Shown piece after piece: positions 1 to 12,152 of a DNA stretch of 64,000 bases. A program made the translations under genes and the position numbers. Source of the stretch: Apostichopus japonicus (lineage: Eukaryota > Echinodermata > Holothuroidea > Aspidochirotida > Stichopodidae); NCBI RefSeq assembly GCF_037975245.1, contig NC_092568.1:34876501-34940500 (forward strand), written 5' to 3'. Under the pieces are notes generated by a model. The model was not told the origin of the DNA, ran no database searches, and saw nothing but the letters and a program-made list of their open reading frames with translations. Numbering within the stretch: position 1 is the first letter of the stretch; each line of letters opens with the position of its first letter.

Positions 1-2046
1 TGTGCAGTAAGCTATAGGCACCGTAAAATGTCATTACGACCTAAGACCAGATCGAGCAGCAACAACCCGTGTACACATTCCTCTAGAAGTGGCTAACATC
101 TCTGTGTTTTTTTTTCATAATTTCTTACAATATGGCAAGTAATTTGGCACTTCATTGCCCGACGCTGAGACTCTGTGTAACATGATAGTGTACGTTGACG
201 CTTTCGGGTGAGCTATCATCGTCAAATTGCTTCAATCGACTAGCTACTACCGCGTCATCACACTTCACTTCGGGTTTACATGCAGGGTGTAGGAACTAGG
301 AAGCTTCCAAAAAATGGGGGCACAACATCAGAGGGGCACTTTCTCATTCTACAACCACCACTCGTTATGTTACATGCTATAAACCGATACACACGGGCCA
401 TATCACTTAAATATATAGTATGCTATCAATATTATTTATTGACATTTTTTTATTATTAACAGTGCTACAGAAAAAAAAGATATGGGATGCCATTTTACAA
501 GTAGCATGTACAGACTAAAAATAAATTATTAAAATAAAATATTAAAATTAACAAAGGCTTAACATATTCAAAAGACAGTTCTTTATCAAAGGGCACATTT
601 TATTTGCCAGTATAGGGCACAGTTGATATTTTTGAAACTGGGGGCACGTGCCTCCAGTGCCCCCTCCCCCGGTTCCCGCCCCCTTCCCGCTACTTCATGC
701 TTTAGTTGTTCTCCACATGTCTTATAGGAGACTACCAATGTGTTTGAGAGAGATGATCGTTTCAAAGAACTACTTCTCTTAAAGTACACAGAGCAAAGTT
801 CAGAACCGCTAGATTTTGAGCATATTTATCTGTGTACCGTATTTTGCGGTACTACGACCGGTATTTTGCCGGGAAATCTGAACTAGTATTACTTTGATTC
901 TCGCAGGTTCATAAGTGTTATTTAATACCTACGCAGTATTTTGACGTGCTATTAGTATCATTGTGCTTTTTTTTGTGAAAAGCAATATTGGTTATAGTAA
1001 TTATGAATGATATATTAATAGAAGAGGATGAGTTGAGTACGTTGAAGATGAGCAACAGGCATCATCACTCAGTTTGTTACCTCCCTATGGATAAGTCATG
1101 AAGCAGGTCATTTCTCGCCATGCAAGCACAAACTCAGTTGTTGTGTCAAACAGGGGACTTAGACACATATACAACAGGCTCTGTTAAACAAAGATGCATT
1201 CTGAGCACAACGGCTCATCCCCTATTCCTCAGTGGGACCAACAGCCAAATAAAAAGCTTGATGCAGTGGAAATAATTTGTTGCCAAGATAGATCATGAGT
1301 TGGCAGAATTAAAACAAAAATGATAGAATGAAGTCCATCAGGCCAGGCTCCAAAAAGTGCTTAAAAACGAGTTTCGTTGCACATATTTAGTACCAAGGTT
1401 TGTTGGGTTGGAAGTTTTAGAGGGATGTCCTGTGAACATTTTACGCGATTTTTGGTGATTGGAAAGGTGTTATTTTTCGAGTAAACAACAAACAAATGAC
1501 ATCCTTTTTATATGGTGTACGACAAGTACAACAAAGCAGTTCCTTGTCACAGCACCATCAAAATGGCAGTTAAATGCTCTTGCACTTAATAGAACCTAGA
1601 TGTTTTGCTGACAGACTTTAAAAAAAAAAAACATTATAACCTGGTGGCAGCGTTAAGTTTGGGCACAAAAATAGGACCAAGTCCAAGTAGTTACATTAGT
1701 GACTGCACTCACTTATCTGAGAACAAGTTGAAGAGTCTGTATGCAAATATGAAAAATATGTGCAGCCCTCGAAAGTTGTCGCACTGCGAGTCACGAAGGT
1801 AAATAATTTATAAGGGACAACCTAAGCTTACCTACTCGGACATAGGATATCAAGATCCAAAAGATGGTATCCGTTCTTGACGAGTTGCCGTTTTAAAGTC
1901 CTTTAAAAGCTGAAGCAAGTCAGCAGGGCATTCTCGTGTAATCCCTCCGTTCGTGTGGTGCATCAGTAGCATCCCGACCAAACCTCACTTTAGACTCGGA
2001 TCATTGAAGGAGACTACGTGATTCTACGGCTACAGGCATCCGAATC
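1..2046. other. Intergenic, no gene recognised
   Basis: No exon or protein family was recognised on either strand. The stretch 300-690 has several GGGGCAC / GTGCCCC words in both orientations and a C-rich end near 655-690, which looks like a decayed non-autonomous element. A poly-A run lies at about 1620. Confidence 0.5.
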
Positions 2047-2054
2047 AGAAGAAG

Positions 2055-2345
2055 CAAGAGCGTAGGAACCGGGGGCTGGGGGCGCCAGCCCCCAGTGAAA
2101 AATGTGAAGGGGCGGAAGTATCATTCCGCCCCGCCCCCCCCCCCCCCCCGCTTCGCAAGACAGAAAATCCCTTTTTAATTTCCAAATGAGAAAAAAATCT
2201 CAGTTGGAGCACCAAATTGCATCTAAGGCCAGGTGAAAATACACAATTAAGTTCACAAAATGGAGTGGGTGTTGAAGTGTGCTATATTGCACTAAATTGC
2301 ATCTGAGGCCACCTGGAAATGCAAAAAAATTCCACTACGCCACTG
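2055..2345. mobile_element. hAT-type non-autonomous element (family A)
   Basis: One end reads CAAGAGCGTAGG and the other is the complement of CAGTGGCGTAG. It is flanked by agaagaag (2047-2054) and agcagaag (2346-2353), a 7/8 match in the 8-bp size made by hAT transposases. The body holds a GC-rich palindrome, a long C run near 2136-2150, and text shared with the element at 10318-10690, which lies in the opposite orientation. No ORF, so non-autonomous. Assignment to hAT rests on the ends and the duplication length. Confidence 0.65.
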
Positions 2346-2536
2346 AGCAGAAGACCTATATTTAAGGTCTTTCTAAAACCTTGCGCATAAGATTTGTAAA
2401 GAGAAGAACCTTAGTATTTCAGTAAGTCCTCAATGCATTACTTTTGCATTTGTTTGAACCCTTTATTCATTGTATCTAAATGTTTGTCAATCAATTGCAA
2501 TTCAATGCATTTTTCTAACAGGTTTAAAGCAGCAGC

Positions 2537-2584
2537 ATGGCAGCTTGCATGGGAAATGGAGTGATCGACGACAAAGCACTACAG
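2537..2584 (+). CDS. Death-domain-only protein, paralogue 1, exon 1
   Basis: The ATG follows a sequence (GTTTAAAGCAGCAGC) nearly identical to that before the start of the paralogue at 10925, which supports this start. The exon encodes 16 residues, starting MAACMGNG and ending ALQ, and stops at CAG|gttaaa in phase 0. An AG just before GTTTAAAG suggests an acceptor and hence a further 5' untranslated exon upstream. The short leader is not a recognised domain. Confidence 0.7.
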
Positions 2585-3066
2585 GTTAAAATTCTTTGTT
2601 GATATCGTTTTTCTTTCTATGTGTGCCAAAGTAAATGCTAGATAAAGTAACCATGGAAACAATTTAAATGAGAAACTGTAACTGGAGGAAGGTAACAGAC
2701 AAATAACATGTCTACGCAAAATAATTTGTTTACAATTTTCTGTGACTCTCTCAAACAATATTGATTATTGCTGTAATATCTTGCAACTTAATGTGATATG
2801 ACGCGTACCGCAATGTAAGTAAGTTTACTTTGAATTGTGCCATATGACGAATTTGATGTGACGTGTGTTATGTCTTAAGTGCGATGTGCCGTGTGATGGG
2901 ACTTCAGGGAGACACCGAGTGTCGAACCGCTCCGTGCTAACACATATACATGTTAAAACATGTCCAGGTTCATGACAACGCAGTTTCAGAAATAGATCTC
3001 TTTTTTTTTTCGTCATCTGCATTTTCATTTATATATTAATTTAGTCTGTAACCTTCTTCATTCTAG

Positions 3067-3312
3067 GATTTGGCTGTGCACCTCACACGAGAATGGAAGG
3101 ATTTAGCCAGAAAGCTAGGTATTATAGAAGGTATCATTTTTGACCTTGAACGAGATCATGACTACAGTAGCCAGGAAAGAATTTATCAAATGTTGCTAAC
3201 TTGGAAAAAACAAGAAGGACCAAAAGCGACTAGAGCCGCATTGGGTCAAGCCTTGAAAATAGTCGGACGAGCAGATCTAGCCGACCGCCTTTCATCGCCA
3301 ACTGCTTGTTGA
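3067..3312 (+). CDS. Death-domain-only protein, paralogue 1, exon 2
   Basis: This exon starts after TTCTAG|GAT in phase 0 and ends at a TGA. Joined to 2537-2584 it gives 97 residues. Almost all of exon 2 is one death domain: the W-K-D-L-A-R-K-L-G-I core of helices 2-3, then an acidic stretch, the MLLTWKKQEG helix, an ATRAALGQAL helix and the final RADLADRL helix. Death domains are six-helix adaptor modules that assemble apoptosis and NF-kB signalling complexes. No second domain (DED, CARD, TIR, kinase, ankyrin) is attached, so by inference the protein would act as a small adaptor or competitive inhibitor. A close paralogue lies 8.3 kb downstream on the same strand. Confidence 0.75.
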   Translation, partial: DLAVHLTREWKDLARKLGIIEGIIFDLERDHDYSSQERIYQMLLTWKKQEGPKATRAALGQALKIVGRADLADRLSSPTAC

Positions 3313-3339
3313 GTAAATACCAGTTTCAGTGTTGTAACT

Positions 3340-6300
3340 CTCTGTACGAAGGAAATTGAAAATATGTCAATTCTTTCTTCGAGGTCCTTGCAGGTCAATT
3401 TCTATCGTAACGTCCATGGGTGCAGATCCGTCTTGGATAATGGTGGGACGCGTGTCTGTTCTCTGATACTATCTAAGCGGAGCGTGACCATGCCGTAGCG
3501 TAGAAGAAATTTGTCGGCAATTATACCTCCAAGATCGCCGGATATAACACTCCCCAGACCCAATGATTTACCAAACCTCCTTAAATTTTAGATCTCATGG
3601 CTTAGAAATTTAGTTTGTGGAAAAACATGGGCGTCTGCAGTAAAAACAAACAGGGGACAAACTTTTGTTTACGATAGGTCAGGGGACTGCCGCAAATGCG
3701 ATTTCCATCCAATATTTAACAACTGTGAATAAATATAATAAAATGAGAATTGCTGTATGTCATTTGCACGATGCTGGATCAAACTGCGCCAAAGTTCAAT
3801 ATAGGGGAATCTGAAATGCAGCGTTTGGTCAAGACAAATTGGTCCCGCTGTCCCCATCAGGATCTGCGCCCATGGTTACGTCGATCACAGCAGGTGATGG
3901 CATATCTTATGCTACGTTTTGAATATGGAACATTTAACCATACGACTTGCAAATAACTGAGTGGCACAACGGTTTCAGGTTTCATTCCGTATGACCTGCA
4001 TGTGTTTGAATCAGACATCACTGTACTTTCAATCTTATCGGGTTTAGTCATCCTTTAATGATCAGTCTATAGAAAGCTAGGAAAGTTGAGAATCCCATTG
4101 AATTTCGAGGATATACTAGGGAAAAACATGATTATTATGATTCACAATGTCAAATGTATATTGAAAGTCTGTGTGATGTGAGACCCTTTTGCTTAATATC
4201 CTAGTTCTATATGATGGTTTGATACTTCATTGCAATCAAATGGGATGATCACCAACTGCAATATTCTCAGTACAATGTCAAGCTACTTGTCAATTCAAGA
4301 TACCACGATGGTTTTGTATGCGTTATCATCTTATTCTGAATGAATAGTCTAAAAAGGTTTCTACATATTTTAAAGAGAAAGAGGAACCTGATTTTATTAT
4401 GTACGCAGTAGGAATTTGCACCTTCACCTCCTTGTCAATTACGGAGATATTATTAGCCGAACTAACACATTTTGTACCGTTAAAAGCAATTCTGTTTATT
4501 TCACTTTTGTTTTGCCCTTTAATCTGGAGCAATATAGCCTCAGTACAAATCAACTTTAACGGAGTTGATAAATATTCAAACGACGCCATACATCCTGCAA
4601 GATCATACGGTTGCTCGTACGTTGACACTAACATAGATTATATACTTCCAATACATAAACTAGTGTAGTAAGCATGCAACCAGTACTTCATTGACCATGT
4701 CGTGCGGCAAAGAAAAAGTATTATTCAGTGTCAATTGCTTTCGTCATAACTTAAGTATAGTCAAATTACAAACAAAAGTTAACCTTTGGTAATATTTATA
4801 TAGCTATTGCGGGGTTTTTTAAGCGATCGGCCTACACGTTTAAGGTTGAATTGATTATGAAATCAGTTCCTCGGTGCAGGTCTAAATGTTACATGCCGAT
4901 ATATTGTTTTAGCAATTTTCAAAAAGACTCAAACGAATAGTGTTTGTGTTTGTGTATGTGTGTGGTTGTATATGTGTGTTTGTAAGCTTCATATGAAAAA
5001 CAACTTCTTCTTTGATCTCATTTATCCTCATTATATTTAACAAGTTAAAATGATATACTTCTAAGCCCATAAAGGTATTTTTTCCTATGAAGAACAGCCT
5101 CATATGTTGAAATAGAAGGTATATGGTTATTTGTCTGTATTATTTGTCTAATATATTGTAGGATTAAATAGCTAACTGAAGCTTCCTAGAGTTACTAAAA
5201 GAAACCATTTCAGTACACATGTATGCAAGATTGGTGTATAAGGAGCAATGTTGCTTCCTGTGAAAACCTATGAATTGAGTTAGTATTAAGTTACTTATCT
5301 CATGTACAATGTAAGTTTGTACAATATGTATTTAGTTTTGTGTAAAGTGTACCAGTAAGTATATTGAGGAAGGTATTCAATTACATCATGCCTTGGAAAA
5401 CTGACTTGTGGAAACAGACCTTTAAGAGAGTACTTTGGAAGAAATAACATTGTGTACAACTTACTAATAGACTGTAATACTCTACAACATTGATAACGTC
5501 CATGTATAACTCACATCATATACTCTATGCTTGTTCTAAGATGTGTAAGAGCCAAGTGCACAAACAATCGGTGCTACTCAAAAGTCAATTGCAAAAAAAG
5601 ATACTGGATTGTAATTTTTTTTCAGTTGTCTGAAATCTGTCTAAAGTTTGCAAACTTTCTGACATCCAGAGCCCAAGTTAGCATTAATGCATTCTGAGCT
5701 TCAATTCTGATGGGTGGGTGGGGGGTCTGGTGGGTTGTGACTGACTTCTCATGACAATTCCTGGGTCGCAGTTAAGCTTGCATGGGAAACCGGTTTGAGT
5801 ACCGAAACCGTTTTTTTTTTTGAGGGGTGGGGGGGGGCCAATCGAATTTCGGTACTATTACGAAAACCGAAAAAAAACGGAAATGTGAATTGCATATACT
5901 GGGGAAAAAAAACAAAGATAAAGCTTCCATCCATAATTTGTTGACTTTGGTTTCCCTTATTTACTGGTTTTTTTTTTGGCAATATGAAAGTAAATTGCAA
6001 CAAGAGAAGCTTTTCTGCTAGACGACATTGTCAGCTACGATCGGCACATGCCATCTACCACTGCACCAGTGCTTGAGTGTGGATAGCTAGGCCTAATATT
6101 AGGCTATGAAGTCCTTACATGCGTGAAACAGTCAATTGACCTTGTAGTATTGAACTGACCTTGGTGGCCAACGTTAGTAGTTGCGAGATTTACACACTCA
6201 AATGACGAGATGTAGTTCAAAATAAATTGCTATATCCAATGTGTTTGTCCTCTTTGTGTTGTTCTTCTCTTTTATACGTGATGTAAAAACTTTAAGAAAA

Positions 6301-7540
6301 CATTTCTTTCGACATTTTTATTTGAACAGTTAAATTAACGTGGGTAATAAAACAGAGTCATGAAGACTGTTACATTTCTTGAATTTATTCTCCTTATTTT
6401 TACCATTTACTGCGAATGAACTAGACTTGGACCGTTGTTGGTAATGCTTTAAATTTAGCATCTTAGCGATCGCGACACCTCCGTCAGAGATGTGGATGTT
6501 TTTCAATGCAATTTGGCGAAGGGGTGGGAGAGGGGTGGGAGGGGGAACGGCCAGATTCAGTTTTTTTGTTGCTGGAAAAAAAAATGTTTTTAGTTTTCAC
6601 GAAACCGTGGAAACTTAGTCGCAGGCCTAAAAGTATAGTTATAATGGATTTCTGGGACGTAGTAAAGGGGGTTTGGAGGATATCAGCTTTATCGGTTGTG
6701 TTGGTTATTACTATCTGCTCATTTTCAGGCAACAGAATGGGAATTTTTAAGTTGAATATTGTTTAAATGGTCATTTATCAAAACTTAAAGAGAGCGGTGT
6801 ATAGAAATACTGCATATAGAGTTGCTTACAGGCTACAACATATAACACATAATTTTATGACTATAATCCATCTTTAAAGGGGTATCAGCGAAGTTTTTTC
6901 TTTTGCGTAATTTGAGTTGGGGAGGGTGCAATTTAGTTGCATGCCATGTTTTATCATAAAATTTGTACACAAAATAAACCCCGTGCAGCTAGAGGATCAC
7001 CCGCCCCACTTGTCATCTCCACTCTATCCCAACGCCCCTTCAGCCCTACCATTCCATTGTCCAGCGAAGAACCCCCCCCCTCCCCACCACCACACAGCCA
7101 CATTCCCTTCTCCCAACACACGCTCGCGCAGCATGTTTTACATTCAGAATAAAGACGTACCTCCAACCCCACCCCCCCCCCCCAAACTCCCAATGTTTAT
7201 CTTCTGCATAATCTTTCGAATCCACTTCCACATTACACCTTGACAATATAATTCTTCTGAAGACGAGGTAATTCATTTGAAATGACATCTTTGTTCATTT
7301 TTTTTTATTTATTTTTTTTTATTGTATTTTTAGAGGTTAACTCGTTTAGCAATAGCAAATTTTCCACGAGGCCCTCTAATGAGACATATAATATAAAATG
7401 TATGAAAATTTAAGAAGTCATAAATACAAAATAAAAAAATATATAAGATTAATCTAATTGCCTAATAAAATAGTTAAAACGTGTACAGAGTAAAGAAAAT
7501 TAAGAAATTTGGTAAAAATAAAAGTGAAGTAGACCTCAAC
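3340..7540. other. Spacer between the death-domain paralogues, part 1
   Basis: No gene recognised. It holds a degraded copy of the AAGCGGAGCG repeat (about 3472-3560), poly-C/G tracts near 5720-5835, 7070 and 7170, and poly-T/A runs near 7290-7330. Several apparent proline-rich reading frames around 6900-7240 are products of the C runs. Confidence 0.5.
3472..3560. repeat. Degraded copy of repeat family B
   Basis: It shares TATCTAAGCGGAGCG, then GCGTAG, then AGATCGCCGGA with copies at about 16278-16395, 17003-17095 and 17715-17825. The copy at 17003 lies within a hAT-type element with target duplications, so this is probably a truncated relic of the same family. Confidence 0.6.
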
Positions 7541-7544
7541 AATA

Positions 7545-8020
7545 TCAGATATATGCTACTAGGTGTTTAATATGGTTATGATTTCTTGCTGATTTTACTC
7601 TTTGCTCTAGTTTGTTCCAGTCTTTTGCGGCAATGCATGAAAAACGTTTGTTATCAAAACTAGTGTGTCCGCCTGTAATGTGCAGGTTTCGTGCAGTAGA
7701 GGATTTTAACTTGTGATTATGAATGTTCGTAACTGGTTTAAACATCTCATTCATGTAATCGGTCCTTGACCATTAATTGACTTGTATACCATAGTTAACC
7801 TTCTATACATAAACTGTCTGTCAAAAGTCTTCCATCCCAGCGTGGCAAATAAATCACTTGAACAGTCTTCATATGTAGCATTTAAAATAATTCGTGCAGC
7901 ACTTTTCTGGAATTTAATAATTCTATCAGTATTATGGGCAGTGGTAGTTCCCCAAACTAGAAAGCAGTAGTCAAGTATTGAAAGAATGTATCCATTATAA
8001 TACAGAATGCAATTTCTCAG
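7545..8020 (-). pseudogene. Non-LTR retrotransposon fragment, reverse transcriptase C-terminus
   Basis: Read on the minus strand from about 8020, the frame gives YYNGYILSILDYC, then VWG and QKSAARIILNA, a layout typical of the C-terminal part of CR1/L2/jockey-type reverse transcriptases (LDYC..VWG, Q..AAR.I). A one-base frame change near 7755 leads into MFKPVTNIHNH and then AKDWNKL, matching the usual end of these polyproteins (LF.pv..iH.h, ..W..L). It is a 5'-truncated dead copy. The clade cannot be decided from this piece. Confidence 0.75.
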
Positions 8021-8029
8021 TCAAGCACA

Positions 8030-10309
8030 CTAACATCCAATAACATAACACACACACACACACACATAAAAAGCCAATTTCAATATAAACTAGACAATCA
8101 ACAAAGCCATCTCAGCCTAATAGGTTTTCCAATAAATGCAGTTTCCTCTAAGTTCTCAGATTTATATATGAAAATGTCTCCTTCCCAAGTATTACAGTAT
8201 GACGGACTCTATTGGGGGAAAGCACCGTTTGTTATGACGAAACATGATATCACATATTCTGTTTGTGTGGCTTTTATTTTTAGTAGACCGCTGTTGCTTA
8301 CATATTATTTGTTTAACTTTACACGATTCATAGTGTGCTAAGAGCTACGTACCGTTACTAAGGCCTGTACAAAGTCTCTTAATTGTGTGTGTGTGTGTGT
8401 GTGCTACCCATGCATGCATATACGCTTGACAATAATCCTTCACTAGCGTGCCAGTTATTTATAGTACTTGGCGTCATTCGGCTATTTTATCTTTAGTAAA
8501 TCTATATTAATTGGTATTGAGACAGAACCACTGATAGGCCTATTGAAATCCACTGGAATTCCCCATTTTCTATATTGGATCAATAGTGTATTACTATTAG
8601 GGTATGTATAATACTATACTGCATGTTCTCACAACAACACATCACTGTAAATTGCTTGCATGCATGGTACCATTCCGACGGGAGACCGACTCCAGGATTT
8701 CCTTAAAAACAAGGTAAAGTTTGGGGAATCTTGCACTCAGTATACAAGAGGGAAAATTATTGAAGTTGCGGTGTGCAAGTTTTAATTTAATTGCATTTAT
8801 GTCAGTGGTTGTAAACTTAACATGAAGTGTATAGTGCAACCTGTAAGCTTTCATATATTGATTCTGCTTGAAACGAATAGTACATTGTACATATATAAGA
8901 CATATGCCTAACGTAGTCATGTTGACGTTATGTATGATGTATAGGCTATAAGGTCAAGGGAAATATTAAGCATTGATTCACCCAAAGTATCGGATATTAT
9001 GTTATATTGAATGACAGTGTGTGCTTGTGGGTGAGTGTTATTCATGTTTTAGTGTTAGTACTTATACGTACTATGTATGCCAAAGTAAATACCATCATGA
9101 GGTATGCATAGAGCGTGTATATGTATATGCCTTATGACAGACGTAAAGCAGGAAGTAACGGGTACTGCATTAAAACAAGAAAGGTGTAATGTCAACGTAG
9201 CGAAACACAGTTCAATGTTCAATTGTTTTGTTCATGAATGTTGCTATGTAATTGCGTACATGTAATTCAGATCCTTCCAAGCCCTGTCATGCTCATTTGT
9301 AAATAAATTGACTGATCATGCTGTGATTCAATCTGCTTGACAACCTGGCATTATTATTGTACTGGTCTCACAACCACTGAGAGGTTTGTGCGGGGAGGGA
9401 GGGGGTGACATCCTTAAATCTAGGTGACGTGATTTCTTGCGTCTTGTTGATGGTCTACATGTATAGCCATATGTTGAGAAGATAAAGCCTATCGTATACT
9501 TATTTGAGGTCAAAGGTTTCAAAAATGTGAAAAGCTCCCTAAACGTTTTATATATTGACTACGGTAAGGAAATTTGGAAATTCCATGGCTTTTCATGTAG
9601 TCTCGTTTAAAATGGAGTTAAAAGGTCACGTAAGGTCAGCAGAGCTTAAATATTAACACCTTTTAAACACAGTATATCTAGCGATGAAACTTGGATGGAC
9701 CTCAAGTTCAAGTTTAGTTTACGGATGCCCAACATTATAGAGCGTAATGTCCATTGTTTTAGTGAAAGGCTCAATTTAAAGGGGTCAAATGTTATTTGTG
9801 GTCAGGGTGCCTCATTTTGCATTCCATCATAAACACGACCAAGTTATCTACACCAGTATTTCGACGGGTCTCGTATGCGACACTAATGCATATGATAGTC
9901 ACAAGATGATGATGATATTATTAAATCCTGCGAGGTCAACCCAGAACAAAACCTGAAACAGTGTAAACACTATCACTCCAGAGAAGCAGAGTGCATTAAT
10001 GTCATACTCTGTAGGCATATATAGATCTACTGTAGTGAGTATAAGAACTATATGTTATTGTCTGTGGAGGTCAAAGCTCACTTGAGGTCAACAGGTCACA
10101 GTCAAAGAAACTCTGTTGACATAATAACTCAGGAATTACAGCTTAGTTAAACTTAAAAACGTATACTTTGTAAATGCCCTAATTGGTCAATACATGAACG
10201 CTTTTAAAGTTAGCAGCAGTCAAAGTTCATTTGGAGGTCAACTGAGGTCAAACACTGTAAATTTTATAAACTCGTTAAACGCGAAATTATAGTTTTGATG
10301 AACTTTGTA
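8030..10309. other. Spacer between the death-domain paralogues, part 2
   Basis: No gene recognised. It holds a (CA)n run at about 8049-8068, a (GT)n run at about 8383-8402, and from 9610 to 10255 a loose series of AGGTCA words, probably a decayed repeat. Confidence 0.5.
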
Positions 10310-10317
10310 CTTGATTA

Positions 10318-10690
10318 CAGTGGCGTAGGAAGGTACTTTTGAGTGGGGGGGGGGGGGCTGAAGACTAATGGCCGGCCTGGGGGAGGGGATCCTAAGGGGA
10401 GGGGTGTCCCTCTTCCCTTTGGATTTATTTTTGCATTTCCAGTTGTCCTCAGATGCAATTTGGTGCAATATAGCACACTTTAACCCACCCACTCCATTTT
10501 GTATATAATTTTGCATTTTTACCTGGCCTTAGATGCCATTTGGTGCTCCAAATGAGATTTTTTTCTCAATTGGAAATGAAAAAGGGGTTTTCTGACTTGC
10601 GAAGTGGGGGCGGAATGATACTTCCGCCCCTCCATATTTTTCACTGGGGGGCTAGCGCCCCCCAGCCCCCTCCCGGTTCCTACGCCCTTG
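10318..10690. mobile_element. hAT-type non-autonomous element (family A), inverted copy
   Basis: A 373-bp element beginning CAGTGGCGTAGG and ending CCTACGCCCTTG, with a perfect 8-bp target duplication CTTGATTA (10310-10317 and 10691-10698). Its body is the reverse complement of the family A copy at 2055-2345: both hold the word TTTGGTGCTCCAA or its variant, the GGGGCGGAAGTATCATTCC segment, and a GC-rich palindrome next to one end. No ORF is present. Confidence 0.85.
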
Positions 10691-10924
10691 CTTGATTAGG
10701 TATAGGCCTGCATGCATTAGTGCAACAACCTTGTTAGCTGATCACTTAAAGACAGGCGTGGTCAACACGTGAAACTTTTGTTTGTGCATTGAATATTGTT
10801 GAATCTTCTTCTGCAAATCGAGGCGAGGAATCACTTAGCCAGTTGGCTTTCTGGTATATTGAATAAAAATGAAAATTCGTTTGAGCCATTCAATTCTTCA
10901 TTTTCAAAGGTTTAAAACAGCAAC

Positions 10925-10978
10925 ATGGCAGATTATGTGCCAAACGGAGATCAACCGATCGGCATCGACATACTACAG
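10925..10978 (+). CDS. Death-domain-only protein, paralogue 2, exon 1
   Basis: The ATG is preceded by GTTTAAAACAGCAAC, nearly the same leader as in paralogue 1, again just after an AG that could be an acceptor. It encodes 18 residues, starting MADYVPNG and ending DILQ, and ends CAG|gtaaaa in phase 0, the same intron position and phase as in paralogue 1. Confidence 0.7.
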
Positions 10979-11350
10979 GTAAAATATTCTCCCAATTTAA
11001 ATTTTATTCTGTTTATCATTACATAACCGTGGGAATCGGTTTATGTGAAATATAGTAACTGTGTGGAACTTAGTGAAAAAGTGTGACATGATGTGATGTA
11101 ATGTTTTGCTAACTTAATGTTTGATATCACGTGATATGTGATGTATGGTGTGGCCCGATGCGTCTAGTTGGACTTGATCATGAATATGACGTATAACGTA
11201 TTTGTTTTTATCTAATTCTAACGTGACATGTATCAAGTGATACTATAAACATAAACTAAATATATTTCAATTCATAATATCGCAATTTTCAAAACAGTTT
11301 TGCAAAACACGTATTCGTGAATACATCCGAGTAACTTCTCTTTTCTCCAG

Positions 11351-11584
11351 AGATTGGCAATGGAATTAACGGCGGAGTGGAAACCTTTAGCAAGAAAGCT
11401 TGGTATCTCAGAAGGAGCCCTTTACAACCTGGAACAGGATCACACTCGTAATAACCAGGAAACAAAGTACCAGATGTTGTTAACTTGGAGACAAAATCAA
11501 GGAGCTGGAGCGACGAGGGCTAACTTGATTGAAGCCTTGAGGCACCCTGACGTCCAACGAGCAGATTTAGCTGATTCTCTTTAA
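11351..11584 (+). CDS. Death-domain-only protein, paralogue 2, exon 2
   Basis: Acceptor TTTCTCCAG|AGA, phase 0, stop TAA. Joined to 10925-10978 it gives a 95-residue protein. The exon is one death domain: RLAMELTAEW, then the W-K-P-L-A-R-K-L-G-I-S core, the YQMLLTWRQNQG helix, an ATRANLIEAL helix and a closing RADLADSL. It aligns with paralogue 1 over its whole length, with two extra residues before the last helix. As in paralogue 1, no partner domain is attached. Death domains bind one another to build signalling platforms; the partner here is unknown. The two genes share structure, leader and direction, so a tandem duplication is the simplest origin. Confidence 0.75.
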   Translation, partial: RLAMELTAEWKPLARKLGISEGALYNLEQDHTRNNQETKYQMLLTWRQNQGAGATRANLIEALRHPDVQRADLADSL

Positions 11585-11743
11585 AAAAAATGATCGGTAG
11601 GCCTAGTGTATAGGCCTACCAGCGTGTAGAATTTTAGGGATCTCTTATCACGAGATTTGACAATGTTTCAACCATTTTTTAGATTTAATATCTGCATTTT
11701 CAATTTCCTTTATACGTAACTCGCAGCTGATAACATTCTAGGT

Positions 11744-12152
11744 CAGGGTTGTCCAACCTTTTGCAGAGGAGGGCCACATGGAATGATTATGATGAAGGAG
11801 TGGGCCGCATGAACCCTGCGCTCGATTTTTCTATTTTTTGCCCGAAGCCCAAGGCAACAAAATGTGAGCACTGCGCGCGGAGCGCACTGATTTATTTTCC
11901 TTCCTGATAAAACAGATGAATAAAGTTCAGCCGCACCCCCTCCGCTGAGAGAGTGTCACACAAACTGGCCTGTATGTATTTTTTTTATTTTGACCCAGAA
12001 GGTTCAAATGATTGATTATAGCCTATAGCTTCAAATTGTTATCAATAAATCTGCTCACTAAAATTTCGCACCGTAGAGCATCTCTGGCGGGCCGGACGCA
12101 ACCCTGCGGCGGGCCGGACTGTGGCCCGCGGGCCGTAGGTTGGACAACCCTG
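11744..12152. mobile_element. hAT-type MITE with 16-bp inverted repeats
   Basis: A 409-bp element bounded by perfect inverted repeats CAGGGTTGTCCAACCT / AGGTTGGACAACCCTG and by a perfect 8-bp duplication TTCTAGGT (11736-11743, 12153-12160). CAGGG..GTCCAACCT ends and GGGCC-rich subterminal parts are typical of the hAT/Charlie group. There is no transposase ORF. It lies 160 bp downstream of the second death-domain gene. Confidence 0.9.

Noticed and set aside
6917-7243. Proline-rich reading frames
   Set aside because: They arise from C runs; overlapping frames on both strands have equal length, and no family is recognised.
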